Under the pieces are notes generated by a model. It was not told where the DNA came from and ran no database searches. It was given only the letters and a program-made list of their open reading frames with translations. Shown piece by piece: positions 17,654 through 26,183 of a DNA stretch of 64,000 nt (positions within the stretch are counted from its first letter, which is position 1; each line of letters begins with the position of its first letter). Origin of the DNA: Micromonospora sp. Llam0. GTDB taxonomy: Bacteria > Actinomycetota > Actinomycetes > Mycobacteriales > Micromonosporaceae. The DNA is taken from positions 496,001 through 560,000 of the forward strand of contig NZ_RJJY01000002.1 in assembly GCF_003751085.1 (NCBI RefSeq), given 5' to 3'. The position numbers and the translations under genes were made by a program.

Positions 17654-18558
17654 CAGGCAGACTTCTTCCGGGTGAGGGTGACGAAGGCGTCGTCCAGGCT
17701 GGTCTGCTCGACCCGCAGGTCATGAGCGACGATCTGCTGCTGGGCCAGGACCGAGATGATCGACTGCAGCAGGTTTCCGGTGCCGGTCACCACCAGCTGC
17801 TGCCCGTGGTGCTGGATGCCGGTCACCTCGGGCAGGTCGGTCAACAGCCGCTCGTCCAGCGCCGTCGACGGCCGGAACCGTACCCGTTGCTCGGCCGCCA
17901 CCGACGCGACCAGGCCGGCGGGGGTGTCGAGCGCGACCACGCGCCCGGCGTCGATCAGCGCGAGCCGGTCACAGAGCCGCTCCGCCTCGTCCATGAAGTG
18001 GGTGACGAGGACGATCGTCACGCCGGTGTCGCGTACCTCTTCGATCAGGTCCCAGGTGTCCCGCCGGGCCTGCGGGTCGAGTCCGGTGGTGAGCTCGTCG
18101 AGCACCGCGACGGTGGGTCGGCCGGCCAGGGCGAGCGCGACCGACAGTCGCTGCTGCTGCCCGCCGGAGAGTTTCCGGTACGGGGTGTCGCGCTTGCCTG
18201 CGAGCCCGAGCATGTCCAGCAGCCGCCGCCCGTCCGCCGGCTCGCGGTAGAACGACCGGTACAGATCCATCGCCTCGGCCACCGTCTGCTTGTCCGGCAG
18301 CCGGTGCTCCTGCAACTGCACCCCGACCTTTTGCCGTAGCTCACGCCGGTCGTGTCGCGGATCGAGGCCGAGCACCGTGACCTGGCCACGATCGGGGGTA
18401 CGCAGACCGCTCACGCATTCGACGGTGGTCGTCTTGCCGGCGCCGTTCGGCCCGAGGATGCCGAAGATCTCGCCCGGCTCGACGGTGAACGACACGTCGT
18501 CGACGGCGACCGTGTCCCCGTACCGCTTGTGGAGGTTCGTCACCTCGATGATGCCCAT
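17653..18558 (-). CDS. ABC transporter ATP-binding protein (DrrA-like)
   Basis: This 301-aa ATPase begins MGIIEVTNLHKRYGD. It has Walker A GPNGAGKTTT, signature LSGGQQQRL, Walker B VAVLDELTTGLDP and the switch His in VLVTHFMDEAE. A C-terminal extension (about residues 225-301) matches the DrrA-type regulatory domain. It is the first gene of a four-gene operon with permease, kinase and response regulator. Confidence 0.95.
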   Translation of the reverse strand: MGIIEVTNLHKRYGDTVAVDDVSFTVEPGEIFGILGPNGAGKTTTVECVSGLRTPDRGQVTVLGLDPRHDRRELRQKVGVQLQEHRLPDKQTVAEAMDLYRSFYREPADGRRLLDMLGLAGKRDTPYRKLSGGQQQRLSVALALAGRPTVAVLDELTTGLDPQARRDTWDLIEEVRDTGVTIVLVTHFMDEAERLCDRLALIDAGRVVALDTPAGLVASVAAEQRVRFRPSTALDERLLTDLPEVTGIQHHGQQLVVTGTGNLLQSIISVLAQQQIVAHDLRVEQTSLDDAFVTLTRKKSA

Positions 18559-18703
18559 GGGAGCCAGCGTGGCCCGCCGCCGGGGGTTGCCGGATCGCCC
18601 AGCCGGCACCGAGGTCGGTCGATCCGCGCATCAACCGATCGGTTGACGCCCGCCGTGGCCGCTCTGCTGCTGCGGTCCGCCGGTGCGTGGCGGGACGCGA
18701 GGG

Positions 18704-19165
18704 TCAGTACTTGTCGCCGCAGGATCCTGCGTCGGCGACCTTGGTCAGCAGCCGCTCGAGCTGATCTCGCTCATCGGAGGAGAGCGCGGCGAACAGGTCG
18801 TCGTCCGCGCCGTCCAGAGCCGACTCGACGGACTGCAGCGCCGCGGTGCCCCGAGGTGTGATCGTGACGATGTGCCGGCGGCGGTCTGCGGCGTCGCGCT
18901 GCCGGGAGGCCATGCCCAGGCTTTCCAACTCGTTCAGCACCGCGACGAGCGCGCTCGGGTCGACGCCGAGGAGGTCGATCAGTGCCTGCTGGTTGACCGG
19001 CCCGTCGGCCAGGTGCGTCAGCGTGTAGACGCACCGCATGGTCAGGCCCTGGGCGGCCAGGGTGTCGCGGACGCGGGCGCTGGCGACCGCGCCGCGACCG
19101 GCGAGGAGTACGCCCAACTGTGCCAGTGGCGCGGTGCGCGTCGTCGTTGCCATGTGGCCCATCAT
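18704..19165 (-). CDS. MarR family transcriptional regulator
   Basis: This regulator of about 150 aa has a winged helix: LTHLADGPVNQQALIDLLGV, then PSALVAVLNELESLGM and the wing RDAADRRRHIVTITPRG. Starts at 19165, 19162 and 19153 are all possible; none has a clear ribosome binding site. It is divergent from a hydrolase gene, with AATCGTT-type repeats between. Confidence 0.88.
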   Translation of the reverse strand: MMGHMATTTRTAPLAQLGVLLAGRGAVASARVRDTLAAQGLTMRCVYTLTHLADGPVNQQALIDLLGVDPSALVAVLNELESLGMASRQRDAADRRRHIVTITPRGTAALQSVESALDGADDDLFAALSSDERDQLERLLTKVADAGSCGDKY

Positions 19166-19177
19166 ACCCAGATCCCA

Positions 19178-19218
19178 GATTGTATGACGATCAAAATCGT
19201 TGTAGCCTCACAATCGTT
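19178..19218. promoter_or_regulatory. Candidate MarR operator
   Basis: A perfect inverted repeat ACGAT-CAAA-ATCGT occupies 19187-19200. AATCGTT occurs at 19195-19201 and again at 19212-19218, and GATTGT (19178-19183) pairs with ACAATC (19210-19215). The cluster sits in the divergent promoter, where MarR proteins usually bind. Confidence 0.6.
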
Positions 19219-19277
19219 ATGCCGGCTCCACCACCTGGAGGAGCCAGGCAATATCCGTCATCCATCGAAGGAGAAAC

Positions 19278-19994
19278 ATGTCCACCTACCTGCTGGTACA
19301 CGGCGCATGGCACAGCGGTGCAGCCTGGAAGCGGGTGATCCCGCCACTGACCGAAGCCGGACACCGGGTCCTCACTCCGTCACTGACCGGCCACGGCGAC
19401 CAGGCTCACCTGCTGAGTCCGACGACGGGCCTCGACACCCACGTCGAGGACATCGTGCGGCTGATCAAGGACGAGGACCTGACCGACGTGGTGCTGGTCG
19501 GGCACAGCTACGCCGGGATGGTCGTCGCCTCGGTGATCAACGAGGTCCCGGAACGGATCGCGCATCTGGTCTACCTGGACGCCATGATCCCCACCGACGG
19601 CGAGAACGCCATCGACGTCATTCCCCTCACCCAGTTCCTGATCGACCAGGCCGCCCAGGCCGACGCGCCCTGGCGCATCCCGCCGCTGCCCGAGCAGCCC
19701 GACACCGGACTGTTCGGCGTGACCGATCCCGCCGACAAGGCGTGGCTGCGCACCCTGCTCTCCGATGCCACCGTCCTCTCCTTCCAGCAGCGGGTCCGGT
19801 TGGACAACCCGGCGGCGGACCGGATCCCGCGTACGCACATCGAGTGCACCGTCGGCGCCCCGCCACACCGGCGGCCGGTGCCGCCGGTACAGCCCAACGG
19901 CACCCCCGCCCAACGGTGGGAACTGGCCACCGGACACGACTGCATGATCACCGCGCCCATCGAACTCTCCGACCTGCTACTCAAGCTCGGCTGA
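19278..19994 (+). CDS. Alpha/beta hydrolase
   Basis: This 238-aa hydrolase begins with the oxyanion region LVHGAWHSGAAW. It carries the nucleophile elbow GHSYAG (Ser near residue 77) and a late catalytic-type His in GHDCMIT. It belongs with small esterases of the salicylate/pyrethroid esterase type; the substrate is not predictable. An AGGAG lies about 6 nt upstream of ATG 19278. It is divergent from the MarR gene. Confidence 0.87.
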   Translation: MSTYLLVHGAWHSGAAWKRVIPPLTEAGHRVLTPSLTGHGDQAHLLSPTTGLDTHVEDIVRLIKDEDLTDVVLVGHSYAGMVVASVINEVPERIAHLVYLDAMIPTDGENAIDVIPLTQFLIDQAAQADAPWRIPPLPEQPDTGLFGVTDPADKAWLRTLLSDATVLSFQQRVRLDNPAADRIPRTHIECTVGAPPHRRPVPPVQPNGTPAQRWELATGHDCMITAPIELSDLLLKLG

Positions 19995-20090
19995 CCGCCG
20001 CACAGCCGCCCCGCCTACCCCCGGCGTCGTGAGTAGGCAGGGCGGCCATCGGCGACAGTTTCCGCTCAAGAAACGCGAAACGGAACTGGT

Positions 20091-21488
20091 GTGACCTCTT
20101 CTGATGTGACCCGACAACGACTCCGGTCGCCCCGTGGAGCGTTTGCCGCCCTGCTGTGCGCGGTGCTGTCGTTCTCGCTCCTGCAGACAATGGTGATTCC
20201 CGCGCTACCGGAACTGCGTACCGAGTTCCACGCATCGCCCTCGACCATGTCCTGGGTGCTCAGTGCATTCCTGCTGACCTCGTCGGTCGGCGCGGTCCTG
20301 CTCGGACGGCTCGGCGACATGTTCGGCAAGAAGCGGCTGATGCTGGTCAGCCTCGCCCTCCTCGGGCTCGGAACACTCGTGTCGGCCCTCGCCACCACCG
20401 CGGGGACGCTGATCGCCGGCCGGGCCGTCCAGGGACTCGGCGCGGCCACCTTCCCGCTCGCGTTCGGCCTGGTGCGAGACATGTTCGACCGCGACCGGGT
20501 GCCCGTGGTCATCGGTACGATCAGCGCCGCCTTCGGCATCGGTTTCGGCATCGGACTTGTCATCGCCGGCCCGATCCTGGACCATCTCGGCTGGCCGTGG
20601 ATCTTCTGGATCAGCCTGATCGTGGTCACGATCGCGTTCGCCGCCGTCGCCGTGTCGATCAGCGAGACCCGGACCCGACGTCACGGCCGGATCGACTGGC
20701 TGGGCGCGATCCTGGTGACAGCAGGGCTGACGGCGGTGCTCCTCGCGATCAGCCAGGCCCGGACGTGGACGCTGCCCGGTACTGCCGCACTCGTCGTGTC
20801 CGGCACCATGGCGCTCGCAGTGTTCGCAGTGGTCGAGCGACGCGTCAAAGAACCCCTGATCGACCTGTCGATGCTGGGACGGCGGTCGGTGCTGGGCGCG
20901 AACCTCGTCGCCCTACTAATCGGCGCTGGGCTCTACAGCGCGTTCAGTCTGGTCCCGCAGTTCGTCCAGACGCCAGCCGACGCAGGCTATGGATTCGGTG
21001 CCACGCCGACCCGGTCCGGGCTGTTCCTGCTGCCGATGGCAGTCACGATGCTGATCGCCGGTCCCGTCGCCGGGCGGCTCGGTGCCCGTACCGGCTTCAA
21101 GAGCACGCTCGTGGCGGCCTGCGTGATCAGCCTGGCCGGCTTCGTCGTGATCGCTGCGGGACTCGACTCCGCGTGGGCCATCGCGACCGGTGCCGGCATC
21201 ATCGGTGTCGGCGTCGGCTTCGCCTTCTCCTCGGTGGTCAACCTCGTCGTTTCCGCCGTCCAGCCGCAGGAGACCGGCGTGGCCACCGGCGTCAACACCA
21301 TCATGCGCACGATCGGCGGGGCGCTCGGCGCCCAGGCGGGGCCGGCGATCGTGACGTCGGCCCTGGTAGCCGGCACGTCCGTGCCGGCCGAGTCCGGCTA
21401 CGCAGTCGCCTTCGTCGTCTCGGCGGCAGTCATGGCCGCTGCGGCGCTCGCCGCGCTGGCCGTACCAGGTTCTCGCCTTGCCGCCTGA
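20091..21488 (+). CDS. MFS drug exporter, EmrB/QacA (DHA2) type
   Basis: This 465-aa integral membrane protein has about 14 hydrophobic segments. The A motif between TM2 and TM3 reads GRLGDMFGKKRLML, and the first helix has the LQTMVIPALP pattern of DHA2 exporters; a C-motif-like GIGFGIGLVIAGPILD lies in TM5. It probably exports toxic small molecules by proton antiport. The start is GTG 20091 after a weak ggaa; another GTG lies 15 nt inside. Confidence 0.9.
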   Translation: MTSSDVTRQRLRSPRGAFAALLCAVLSFSLLQTMVIPALPELRTEFHASPSTMSWVLSAFLLTSSVGAVLLGRLGDMFGKKRLMLVSLALLGLGTLVSALATTAGTLIAGRAVQGLGAATFPLAFGLVRDMFDRDRVPVVIGTISAAFGIGFGIGLVIAGPILDHLGWPWIFWISLIVVTIAFAAVAVSISETRTRRHGRIDWLGAILVTAGLTAVLLAISQARTWTLPGTAALVVSGTMALAVFAVVERRVKEPLIDLSMLGRRSVLGANLVALLIGAGLYSAFSLVPQFVQTPADAGYGFGATPTRSGLFLLPMAVTMLIAGPVAGRLGARTGFKSTLVAACVISLAGFVVIAAGLDSAWAIATGAGIIGVGVGFAFSSVVNLVVSAVQPQETGVATGVNTIMRTIGGALGAQAGPAIVTSALVAGTSVPAESGYAVAFVVSAAVMAAAALAALAVPGSRLAA

Positions 21489-21637
21489 GCGGACCTGCCG
21501 TGACACCAGACGACCAAGTTGACGAAGATCCTCGACGGCATCTCCATCGGGGACGTGCACGACGACAGCACCTGGACCGAGGTGGGCACCGCGGTTCCCT
21601 GACGGCTCCCGCCGAGCCGAATGTCCGTCACCCCGGG

Positions 21638-22042
21638 TCAAGCCTGAGGTTGTGCGTCGAAGCGGGCGCGGGCTTCGAAGACTTGGTCCATGTGCGCCTC
21701 CGCCCAGCTCTTGATCGCGAGCATGACCGGGAACAACTCGTGGCCGAGCGGGGTGAGCGCATAGTCGACGCGGACCGGCACCGACGCGGTCACCGTACGG
21801 GTGACCAGGCCGTCGCGTTCCAGCGTCCGCAGGGTCTGGGTGAGCATCTTCTGGCTCACGCCGGCGATGCGGTGGGCGAGCTCGCTGTGCCGCTGCGGGC
21901 CGTCGACCAGCGCCGGGATCACCAGCGCCACCCACTTGTCGGTGAGCCGGCTCAGCAGCTCGCGGGTCGGACAGCCGGCCAGGAACGCGTCGTACTCACG
22001 TTTGTCCTGCTCACGGCCTTGCGCGGCGGTCGTCGTCGGCAT
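21638..22042 (-). CDS. HxlR family transcriptional regulator
   Basis: This 134-aa winged-helix regulator has the conserved cysteine in AGCPTRELL and then LTDKWVALVIPALVDGPQRHSEL, MLTQTLRTLERDGLV and VDYALTPLGHEL. The Cys is redox- or electrophile-sensing in characterised homologues. ATG 22042 is preferred over 22045 because GGAGG then lies 5 nt upstream. It is divergent from a quinone oxidoreductase-like gene, a classical electrophile-response pair. Confidence 0.9.
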   Translation of the reverse strand: MPTTTAAQGREQDKREYDAFLAGCPTRELLSRLTDKWVALVIPALVDGPQRHSELAHRIAGVSQKMLTQTLRTLERDGLVTRTVTASVPVRVDYALTPLGHELFPVMLAIKSWAEAHMDQVFEARARFDAQPQA

Positions 22043-22053
22043 CATGCCCTCCC

Positions 22054-22072
22054 TGAGTGCCCTAGGCACTCA
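22054..22072. promoter_or_regulatory. Candidate HxlR operator
   Basis: A perfect palindrome TGAGTGCC-CTA-GGCACTCA lies just upstream of the HxlR start. A further half-site AGTGCC is at 22092-22097, and AAGGTACCTT (22073-22082) sits between. This is a good candidate for HxlR binding. Confidence 0.7.
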
Positions 22073-22148
22073 AAGGTACCTTCTTTCTTTCAGTGCCCCA
22101 CCGTCCGTACGTTCGTGGTGATCACGAGATCCCACGAAGGAGACGGCG

Positions 22149-23051
22149 ATGCGCGCAGTCAGCTACTCACAGTTCGGCGGACCGGAGGTCCTGCGGGTCA
22201 CCGAGGTGCCGGTGCCCGAGCCCGGACCGACGCAGGTACGGGTGCGGGTCGCCGCATCCGCCGTACACCCGGTCGACCTGATGGTCCGCTCCGGTCGGTT
22301 CCCCGCCCCGCTGCCCACCAGCCTGCCGTACACGCCCGGCTGGGACGTGGCCGGCACCGTCGACGCGGTCGGCCCGTCGGTTCAGGAGTTCACCGTCGGC
22401 GAGGAGGTCATCGGCTTCACCCCATGGCTGCAGACCACGGCCGGCGCCCACGCGGAGTACGTACTGCTCGATGCCGCCTGGCTGACCGCCGCGCCCGCCG
22501 GCGTCCCCGCCACCGAGGCGGCGACCCTGCCGGTCAACGGCCTCGCCGCCGCCCAGGCCCTCGACCTGCTCGCACTCCCGGCGGACGCGACCGTGCTCGT
22601 CACCGGCGCCGCCGGACAGGTCGGCGGGTTCGTGCTGGCGCTGGCCCGCGCGGCCGGCCTGCACGCCACCGGGCTCGCCGCAGACGACGACCGCGAGTTC
22701 GTCGAGTCGCTCGGCGCGGCTTTCCTCCCGCGCTCCGACGATCCGACGGGGACGTTCGACGCGGTCGTCGACCTGGCCGTGATCGGCCCCGCGTTGCTGG
22801 AGCTGATCTGCGACGGCGGCGGCTACGTCGCGGCGTCACCCCCGCTTCGTCCGGAACCGGTACAGGGAATCCAGACCTACGCGCTGGAGGTCACCCCGGA
22901 CGGAACCCGGCTGGGTGAGCTGGTCAAACTTGTCACCAGCGGCGACATCCCGCTCCGCGTCGCCGGCGTGTATTCCTTGGCCGACGCGGCGGCCGCCCAC
23001 GACCGACTGGCCCGGGGCGGCGTACGTGGCGGCGTGGTGATCATCCCCTGA
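22149..23051 (+). CDS. Zinc-independent quinone oxidoreductase-like MDR family enzyme
   Basis: This 300-aa NADPH-dependent reductase of the medium-chain dehydrogenase superfamily starts MRAVSYSQFGGPEVL and continues through PGWDVAGTVDAVG, VLVTGAAGQVGGF (cofactor loop) and a C-terminal GVRGGVVII. No zinc-ligand cysteine pattern is seen, consistent with the quinone oxidoreductase branch. AAGGAG precedes the ATG. Regulation by the divergent HxlR protein is likely. Confidence 0.9.
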   Translation: MRAVSYSQFGGPEVLRVTEVPVPEPGPTQVRVRVAASAVHPVDLMVRSGRFPAPLPTSLPYTPGWDVAGTVDAVGPSVQEFTVGEEVIGFTPWLQTTAGAHAEYVLLDAAWLTAAPAGVPATEAATLPVNGLAAAQALDLLALPADATVLVTGAAGQVGGFVLALARAAGLHATGLAADDDREFVESLGAAFLPRSDDPTGTFDAVVDLAVIGPALLELICDGGGYVAASPPLRPEPVQGIQTYALEVTPDGTRLGELVKLVTSGDIPLRVAGVYSLADAAAAHDRLARGGVRGGVVIIP

Positions 23052-23138
23052 TCAAATCCCCGTTCGGTCAAGTGGTGCCAACGTCGACCAAATCTCCCAC
23101 TGGTCCATAGCGATGGACGTACGGCATCATGCCCAGGC

Positions 23139-23783
23139 ATGGACGTCGAGGAACTGATCGAGCGCCACCCGCGGGTCTTCCACACGATGTCGGCGGCGGC
23201 GTGGCCGTCGGTGCAACGGCACGGCCTGCTGTCCACGCAACGCCTGATCGAGCTGTTCGGCCTCGACGCGGACGAGCGTGACCGACTCCTGAACGCACCT
23301 CGAAAGCAATCCACCGTCCTGCGTGCGCCCGGCCTGCCGCCGGCGGTGATCCGCGACCAGAAGCCGATGAAGTTCCTCGCAGAGAAGATCGATCCGGACT
23401 CTTCGCTGGCCCAGTACCTCGCCGCCATCAACTCCCGGGTCTTCTTCTGGGCCACCCCGCAGCGCCTGGACCGGCTGCGCAACGCAAAGGAGTACCGCAC
23501 CGAGGACCAGGTCGTCCTGCACGTCGACACCCGCGCCCTGGTCGAACGGCACGGCCCACGCATCGAACTGTGCCGGCTCAACTCCGGGGCGGTGACGCAG
23601 AAGAACCATCCGGTACGGGGGCACCGGTCCTGGCTGCCGATCGCCGACTACCCCTACGACGAGTACCGCCGCCGGCACGGCCGCCACGGGGCCCTGGTGG
23701 AAGTCACCGTATTGGACGCCGTACCGGACATTCTCGACCTGACCGACAGGATCGAAGGAGGGGTGACACCTCTTCCGGCGTGA
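23139..23783 (+). CDS. DUF7002 family protein, ADP-ribosyltransferase-like motif
   Basis: This 214-aa protein begins with PRVFHTMSAAAWPSVQRHGL and LSTQRLIELF, resembling the opening H-x-T...W-x-S-I...HGL-L-S motif of DarT-like ADP-ribosyltransferases. Later blocks are SRVFFWATPQRL and EDQVVLHVDTRALVERHG. I match it to the DUF7002 family; activity is not established. No antitoxin or macrodomain gene is adjacent, so a toxin role is only a possibility. Confidence 0.65.
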   Translation: MDVEELIERHPRVFHTMSAAAWPSVQRHGLLSTQRLIELFGLDADERDRLLNAPRKQSTVLRAPGLPPAVIRDQKPMKFLAEKIDPDSSLAQYLAAINSRVFFWATPQRLDRLRNAKEYRTEDQVVLHVDTRALVERHGPRIELCRLNSGAVTQKNHPVRGHRSWLPIADYPYDEYRRRHGRHGALVEVTVLDAVPDILDLTDRIEGGVTPLPA

Positions 23784-23880
23784 TCCCCCTGGAGGATCAA
23801 AATCCCGCAACGGGATCAGGCTGAAACAGAGTTCGGCTTCCGGTCGTCCGCCCTCGGGCCGTTGACTTCTGATGTACGGG

Positions 23881-24864
23881 CTAGTCGCCGGGCATGGTCC
23901 CGGGCGGCGGAGGCGGGAGTGCCGCGCTGAAGCGGGCCGCGACCGTGGCGACGGCGGCCTGCAGTTCGGGGCCTTCCTCCACGGTGAAGTCGAACGGGAC
24001 GGCAGCCAGCCACTCCTGGGCGTACATCGCGGGGTTGCGGGTGCTGCCGACCAGGACGCACCGGTCGCCGGCCGGAGTGAGGCGGCCCATCGGCGGCCGG
24101 ATCCACGGGGCGACCCGGTCGTGCGGCGCGTGGAACACCACCCGGGTGCGGTACTGCCAGCCCGCGCCGAGATGCTCCTCCAGCGCGGCGACCGGGTCCA
24201 GGTCGTCGGGCGGTGTGAAGCCGTACGGCAGCTGCTGCACGGCCCGGACCCGGTCGATCCGGTACGTGCGGACGGCGGCCGCGCGGTGCGAGTGGCACAG
24301 CAGGTACCAGCGGCGGTGCCGGACCACGACCGCCCACGGGTCGACTTCGGCGTCCCACTGCTCGCCGCTGCCGCCCCGGTAGGTGATCAGGACACGGCAC
24401 CGCTCGGCGACGGCGGTGACCAGGGCGTTCGTGGTGACCGGGTCCGTACGGGCCGAATGCCGGTCGGGGGTGGCCGAGGCGTACCCCCGCAGGGCCGCCG
24501 CCTGCCGGCCGACGCTGTCGGGCAGCGCCCGGATGACCTTGCTGAGCGCCGCGCCGATCGGGTCGTCGGGGTCGATCGCGGCCGGCTGCCCGTCGAGCAC
24601 CGCCATGACCAGGCCGAGCGCCTGCTCCTGGGTGAAGACGACCGGCGGCAGCCGGGTTCCCCGGCCGAGCCGGTAGCCGCCGTACGGACCACGGACCGAT
24701 TCGACCGGGATGCCGGCCTCCCGAAGGATCCCGATGTAGCGTCGCGCGGCCCGTTCCGTCACGCCCAGGGCGGCGGCAAGCTGGTCGGCGGTGGTGCCGG
24801 GGCGTTCCCGCAGGAGCTCGAGCGCACGGATGGCCCGGGCGGTGGGGCTCGGACCGCTTCGCAC
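23881..24864 (-). CDS. YafY-type HTH/WYL transcriptional regulator
   Basis: This 327-aa regulator has an N-terminal winged HTH (ALELLRERPGTTADQLAAAL, RAARRYIGILREAG). A central WYL domain reads RWYLLCHSHRAAAVRTYRIDRV, and a WCX-type C-terminal extension follows. It is divergent from an alpha/beta hydrolase gene 53 nt away, which it probably controls. Confidence 0.92.
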   Translation of the reverse strand: MRSGPSPTARAIRALELLRERPGTTADQLAAALGVTERAARRYIGILREAGIPVESVRGPYGGYRLGRGTRLPPVVFTQEQALGLVMAVLDGQPAAIDPDDPIGAALSKVIRALPDSVGRQAAALRGYASATPDRHSARTDPVTTNALVTAVAERCRVLITYRGGSGEQWDAEVDPWAVVVRHRRWYLLCHSHRAAAVRTYRIDRVRAVQQLPYGFTPPDDLDPVAALEEHLGAGWQYRTRVVFHAPHDRVAPWIRPPMGRLTPAGDRCVLVGSTRNPAMYAQEWLAAVPFDFTVEEGPELQAAVATVAARFSAALPPPPPGTMPGD

Positions 24865-24917
24865 AGCGCCGACAGTACCGGAAGTAGAACGTCCGGAATC
24901 GCCGTTAGGTTGACGTC

Positions 24918-25601
24918 ATGACTGCAGAACAGATCGTGCTCATCGGTGGCTTGTGGCTCGACGGGTCGGCGTGGACCGACGTCGCCGCCGAGCTGGAGAA
25001 GATGGACCGGCGTACGGTGCCGGTGACCCTGCCGGGCCAAGGCGACGGGAACACCTCGGCGACGCTGGCCGACCAGCTGGCCGCGGTGCTCGCCGCCGTG
25101 GACGCGGCCCCTGGCAGGTCGGTGGTGGTGGGGCACTCGGCGGCCTGCACCCTGGCCTGGATGGCGGCCGACGCGCGGCCGGAGCGGGTGGCCAAGGTCG
25201 TGCTGATCGGCGGGTTCCCCACGGACGACGGGCAGCCGTACGCCGACTTCTTCGAGATCACCGACGGTGTCATGCCGTTCCCGGGCTGGGATCCGTTCGA
25301 GGGCGCGGACTCGGCCGACCTGGACGAGCAGGCCCGGCGGGACTTCGCGGCGGCCGCGATCCCGGTCCCCGAGGGCGTGACCAAGGGCGTCGTACGGCTG
25401 ACCGACGAGCGGCGGTTCGACGTACCGGTCGTGCTGGTGTGCCCGGAGTTCACGCCGGCTCAGGCCCGGGAGATGATCGACGCGGGCGACATCCCCGAGC
25501 TGGCCCGGGCCAAGGACCTCGATCTGGTCGACATCGACTCCGGGCACTGGCCGATGCTCACCCGGCCGGCAGAGCTGGCCCGGATCCTCGCCGAGGTCTA
25601 G
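24918..25601 (+). CDS. Alpha/beta hydrolase
   Basis: This 227-aa hydrolase opens IVLIGGLWLDGSAW and has the nucleophile motif GHSAAC (Ser near residue 75). A DLVDIDSGHWPMLTRPAEL segment near the end supplies the catalytic His. The substrate is unknown. The divergent WYL regulator suggests co-regulation. Confidence 0.88.
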   Translation: MTAEQIVLIGGLWLDGSAWTDVAAELEKMDRRTVPVTLPGQGDGNTSATLADQLAAVLAAVDAAPGRSVVVGHSAACTLAWMAADARPERVAKVVLIGGFPTDDGQPYADFFEITDGVMPFPGWDPFEGADSADLDEQARRDFAAAAIPVPEGVTKGVVRLTDERRFDVPVVLVCPEFTPAQAREMIDAGDIPELARAKDLDLVDIDSGHWPMLTRPAELARILAEV

Positions 25602-25630
25602 TACGTTCGCTGGTCGAGCATTGACTTGAT

Positions 25631-25807
25631 GTGACGTACGTTGATGTGTTGTCCTGGCAGGACGAACTCGATGGGCAGTTGGATCAGGTAGGCAGGCGTT
25701 TTGCCAGGTCGGAACCCCGCCAACGAGCCCGCCGGTATGTCGGTGGGCTCGTCGCGGGTATGGAGCGCAAGAACGGCTGGACGCTGGGTAACTGGCCCCG
25801 GGCGTGA
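25631..25807 (+). pseudogene. IS701-family transposase, N-terminal fragment
   Basis: The 58 codons from GTG 25631 read SWQDELDGQLDQVGRRFA, then RARRYVGGLVAGMERKNGW and TLG. This is the N-terminal signature of IS701-like transposases. The frame then stops at 25807. The remaining roughly 350 residues are absent, and no inverted repeats are visible, so it is an old remnant. Confidence 0.75.
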
Positions 25808-26183
25808 ACGGGCTGGGTGTACGCAGGTGGCCGTGGAACAGGTCGCTGACTTCGCCGTACGCGTCGGCGAGCGGCAGTACCCCGTGGGTCTGCTCGAACG
25901 CGCGGACCGTGTCTTCGCTCAGCGGCGCGTTCCCGCCCACGTCGCAGGCCAACCCCCTTCTCCCCGCCGCACTCGCGGATCTCATGCGGCGAACCCACCC
26001 AGGGCCGACGCTGCCGGCTTCGAGTTGGTTGACCCGGCGTCGCGCGGTGCAGGGCTCCTGACCGGGGTGCGAGCCCGGCCCGCGATACTTGATCGGGACA
26101 GGACGGGCGCTGAACCCCGTAGCTCTTCCCGGCTGTAGAAGCGGTCAGCCGTACTGGTCCGCAATGGCGTAGGAGAGGCTCGG
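25808..26183 (-). pseudogene. Unidentified gene fragment, minus strand
   Basis: From about 25960 down to 25808 the minus strand reads ACDVGGNAPLSEDTVRAF, then LPLADAYGEVSDLFHGHL, with nearly all codons ending in G or C. That is the coding signature of this genome, yet no start or in-frame stop fits a gene. It directly abuts the IS701 fragment, so the gene was probably truncated by that element. The family is unknown. The remaining bases to 26183 hold the promoter of the WD40 gene. Confidence 0.35.

Noticed and set aside
21489..21601. Short frame after the MFS gene (LTKILDGISIGDVHDDSTW)
   Set aside because: Too short and without start signal to call a gene; possibly a fragment, but no family recognised.
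20156..22918. Long plus-strand frame through the MFS, HxlR and oxidoreductase region
   Set aside because: It overlaps three recognised genes out of frame and has only high-GC residue bias.
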